In this document: piece after piece, positions 13,489 through 15,042 of the stretch
Position numbering within the stretch: position 1 is the first letter of the stretch
How the letters are laid out: the number at the start of each line of letters is the position of its first letter
Assembly: GCA_937914895.1 (NCBI GenBank)
Contig: CALGIL010000090.1
Span: 1 to 15,042 of the forward strand
Length of the DNA: 15,042 nucleotides
DNA from: an uncultured Angelakisella sp.
GTDB taxonomy: Bacteria > Bacillota > Clostridia > Oscillospirales > Ruminococcaceae
Direction of reading: 5' to 3'
Notes under the pieces: generated by a model
Database searches by the model: none
What the model was told of the DNA's origin: nothing
The model's input: the letters and a program-made list of their open reading frames with translations, nothing else
Translations under genes and position numbers: made by a program

Positions 13489-13780
13489 CAATAAGTGAAT
13501 ATGGCAACCATAAATGCAATGACAGGGTATAAGCAGTTCTGAACGCATGGCACAGAGAGCCGCCGGCTGGTGCAAGGCGGAGCATCGGGCAGAATTTGCG
13601 CTCCCCCTTGAGCAGTCAGCTGAACGCCCCGGGGCAAGTAGGCGCGACCGGGCCTCCCCGCCGTTATCACGGGGCTGCATTGTCAGATGCGCAGAGTGGG
13701 GGTGTTATCGCCCCAAAAAGAGTGGTACCGCGGAGAAGCATTTCTTCGTCTCTTGTGTAAGCAGGAGGCGGAGTTTTTTT
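13489..13780 (+). ncRNA. T-box leader (tRNA-sensing transcription attenuator)
   Basis: Stem I elements are present: GCAATGACAGGG (13516-13527, K-turn side), AGAGAG (13554-13559), the CCGCC/GGCGG apical stem with GGTG (13569-13572) in its loop, and TTGAGCA (13608-13614) closing the base. The T-box sequence is AGAGTGGTACCGCGG (about 13719-13733). The terminator is CTTCGTCTC (13744-13752) with GAGGCGGAG (13765-13773) and seven T. The upstream AAGAG can instead pair with CTCTT as antiterminator. By alignment with the glyQS leader as I remember it, the specifier is CTC (13601-13603), leucine. The specifier loop looks short and the base after CTC is C rather than A, so this is tentative. TGGT fits a tRNA with discriminator A, which allows Leu and excludes Ser and Gly. 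Uncharged tRNA would permit readthrough into the gene at 13841. Confidence 0.9.
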
Positions 13781-13840
13781 GTGCCCAAAGCCCAAAGGAC
13801 GCCTCCGATTATCCCAATGATTTTGAGGAGGAACACCGTG

Positions 13841-15042
13841 ATGAAGCTTGCATTTTCCACCCTGGCCTGCCCCGACGCCAGCTGGCGCGACATTTATTCC
13901 ATGGCGTCCGACTTAGGCTTTGACGGCATCGAGGTCCGGGGCCTTGGCGAGGACATCTTTGCCGTGCGGGCCCGCCCCTTTACCGAGGGCGAGCTGCCCC
14001 GGACCCTGGAGACCCTGCGGTCGCTGAACCTGAGCATCCCCTGCTTTTCCTCCGACTGCTGCCTGCGCTATGGCGGGGACCAGTGGGAGCAGACCAAAGC
14101 GGACGTCGTCAGCTACATCCGGCTGGCCGCCCGCACCGGGACCCCCTTCATCCGCATCCTGGGCGACCACCAGATAGAGCCGGACGGCCCGGTGGACGAC
14201 GACGCCGTGGCGGCGCGCCTGCGGGAGCTTGCCCCCATTGCCCAGGAGCACGGCGTCACCCTGCTGGTGGAGACCAACGGGGCCTACTGCGACACCGCCC
14301 GGCTGCGGGGGGTGCTGGAGCACACCGCCAGCGACGCGGTGGCCGCCCTGTGGGACTTGCACCACCCCTACCGCTTTGCCGGGGAGACCCCGGAGACCAC
14401 CATTCAAAACCTGGGCGCTTATATCAAATACGTCCACGTCAAGGATTCGGTGATGGCGGACGGCAAGGTGCAGTACCGGCTGATGGGCGCGGGCGACCTG
14501 CCCGTTGACGAGATGATGCGGGCCCTGGGCTCCATCAACTACGACGGCTTTGTGTCCCTGGAGTGGGTTAAGCGCTGGTCCCGGGACCTGGAGGACGCGG
14601 GCGTGGCGGTGCCCCACTACGCCCACTACATGGGCCGCTATACCCAGCGCAGGGCGGCGCGGGGCGACTTGTACGACAACAAAGCCAAAACCGGCCAGTA
14701 CATCTGGGAAAAGGACACCTTTCTGGACCTGACCTTCCCCCAGCTGCTGGACCGGGTGGCGGAGGAATTCCCCGACCAGTACGCCTTCCGCTATACCACT
14801 CTGGATTACACCCGTACTTACAGCGAGTTCAGGGACGAGGCCGACCGCTTTGCCCGCGCCCTCATCTCCATGGGGGTCAAGCGGGGGGACAAGGTGGCCA
14901 TCTGGTCCACCAACGTCCCCGCCTGGTTTATCACCTTTTGGGCGGCCACCCGCATCGGCGCGGTGCTGGTCACAGTCAACTCCGCCTACAAAATCCACGA
15001 GGCGGAATGCCTGCTGCGCCAGTCCGACACCCACGCCCTGGT
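13841..15042 (+). CDS. TIM-barrel sugar isomerase/epimerase fused to AMP-forming acyl-CoA ligase (3' end outside the window)
   Basis: The frame is open for 400 codons and runs off the window. Residues 1 to about 270 are a xylose-isomerase-like TIM barrel starting MKLAFSTLACPD, with metal ligands Glu144 (LLVETNG), Asp172 (LWDLHHPYR), His199 (YVHVKDS) and Glu241 (SLEWVKRW). After a linker of about 20 residues, an AMP-binding (acyl-CoA synthetase) N-terminal domain begins near 293 (FPQLLDRVAEEFPD). It continues with the usual YSEFRDEADRFARAL, GVKRGDKVAIW and FFWAATRIGAVLV-like patterns (here ITFWAATRIGAVLV). The adenylation signature and ligase C-terminus lie beyond the end. GAGGAGG precedes the ATG. 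The T-box leader directly upstream should control it. The substrate is unknown; no frameshift or stop separates the two domains. Confidence 0.88.
   Translation, partial: MKLAFSTLACPDASWRDIYSMASDLGFDGIEVRGLGEDIFAVRARPFTEGELPRTLETLRSLNLSIPCFSSDCCLRYGGDQWEQTKADVVSYIRLAARTGTPFIRILGDHQIEPDGPVDDDAVAARLRELAPIAQEHGVTLLVETNGAYCDTARLRGVLEHTASDAVAALWDLHHPYRFAGETPETTIQNLGAYIKYVHVKDSVMADGKVQYRLMGAGDLPVDEMMRALGSINYDGFVSLEWVKRWSRDLEDAGVAVPHYAHYMGRYTQRRAARGDLYDNKAKTGQYIWEKDTFLDLTFPQLLDRVAEEFPDQYAFRYTTLDYTRTYSEFRDEADRFARALISMGVKRGDKVAIWSTNVPAWFITFWAATRIGAVLVTVNSAYKIHEAECLLRQSDTHAL

Noticed and set aside
13913..15034. 373-codon open frame on the minus strand
   Set aside because: It is antisense to the TIM barrel-ligase fusion. 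The plus-strand protein has clear domains and catalytic residues, while the minus frame has none.
1..15042. CRISPR array, insertion sequence or rRNA
   Set aside because: I saw no regularly spaced repeats, no transposase gene with terminal inverted repeats, and no rRNA-like segments.

Overview
The window looks like chromosome from a moderately GC-rich, gut-type Firmicute, probably class Clostridia near Oscillospiraceae. The reasons are strong AGGAGG-type ribosome binding sites, a T-box leader, a LevR-type PRD regulator, a mannose-family PTS and a Ctc-type L25 protein. The species cannot be told from the sequence. Base composition changes along the window: roughly the first 2.1 kb is visibly AT-richer, and everything from about 5.3 kb on is very GC-rich.

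Left part (1-2134). Positions 1-881 hold no convincing gene, only a possible broken reading-frame tail, a perfect 19-bp inverted repeat and a tandem 11-bp repeat. Positions 882-939 are the 3' part of a tRNA-Ser, from the anticodon loop to CCA, joined on its 5' side to unrelated DNA. This is what an integrative element leaves at its distal end, so the left ~880 bases are probably the end of an element whose other end lies outside the window. A terminator, a promoter and a serine beta-lactamase-like hydrolase gene follow.

Middle part (2135-4871). Three genes lie on the minus strand: a membrane-anchored alpha/beta hydrolase, a conserved protein with an SH3-like N-terminus and coiled coil, and ribosomal protein L25/Ctc. 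A back-to-back promoter pair at 4808-4871 separates L25 from the rightward genes. The rightward promoter reads into two strong hairpins and could make a small RNA or an attenuated leader.

Right part (5303-13329). Eight rightward genes form one apparent operon: a LevR-type regulator, a FrlC-like sugar epimerase, PTS components EIIA, EIIB, EIIC and EIID of the mannose family, a FrlB-like SIS deglycase, and a divergent DeoC-type aldolase. My inference is uptake and phosphorylation of an Amadori compound (fructose-amine or glucose-amine) by the PTS. The deglycase would cleave it to a sugar phosphate and an amine, and the epimerase would bring in epimeric substrates. The aldolase is not part of known fructoselysine routes. 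The regulator lacks the GAFTGA sigma-54 contact loop.

The operon ends at a strong terminator. Then come a consensus promoter, a full T-box leader and one long open frame running off the window. That frame fuses a sugar isomerase/epimerase TIM barrel to the start of an AMP-forming acyl-CoA ligase. An amino-acid-responsive T-box in front of such a fusion is the most unexpected arrangement here.
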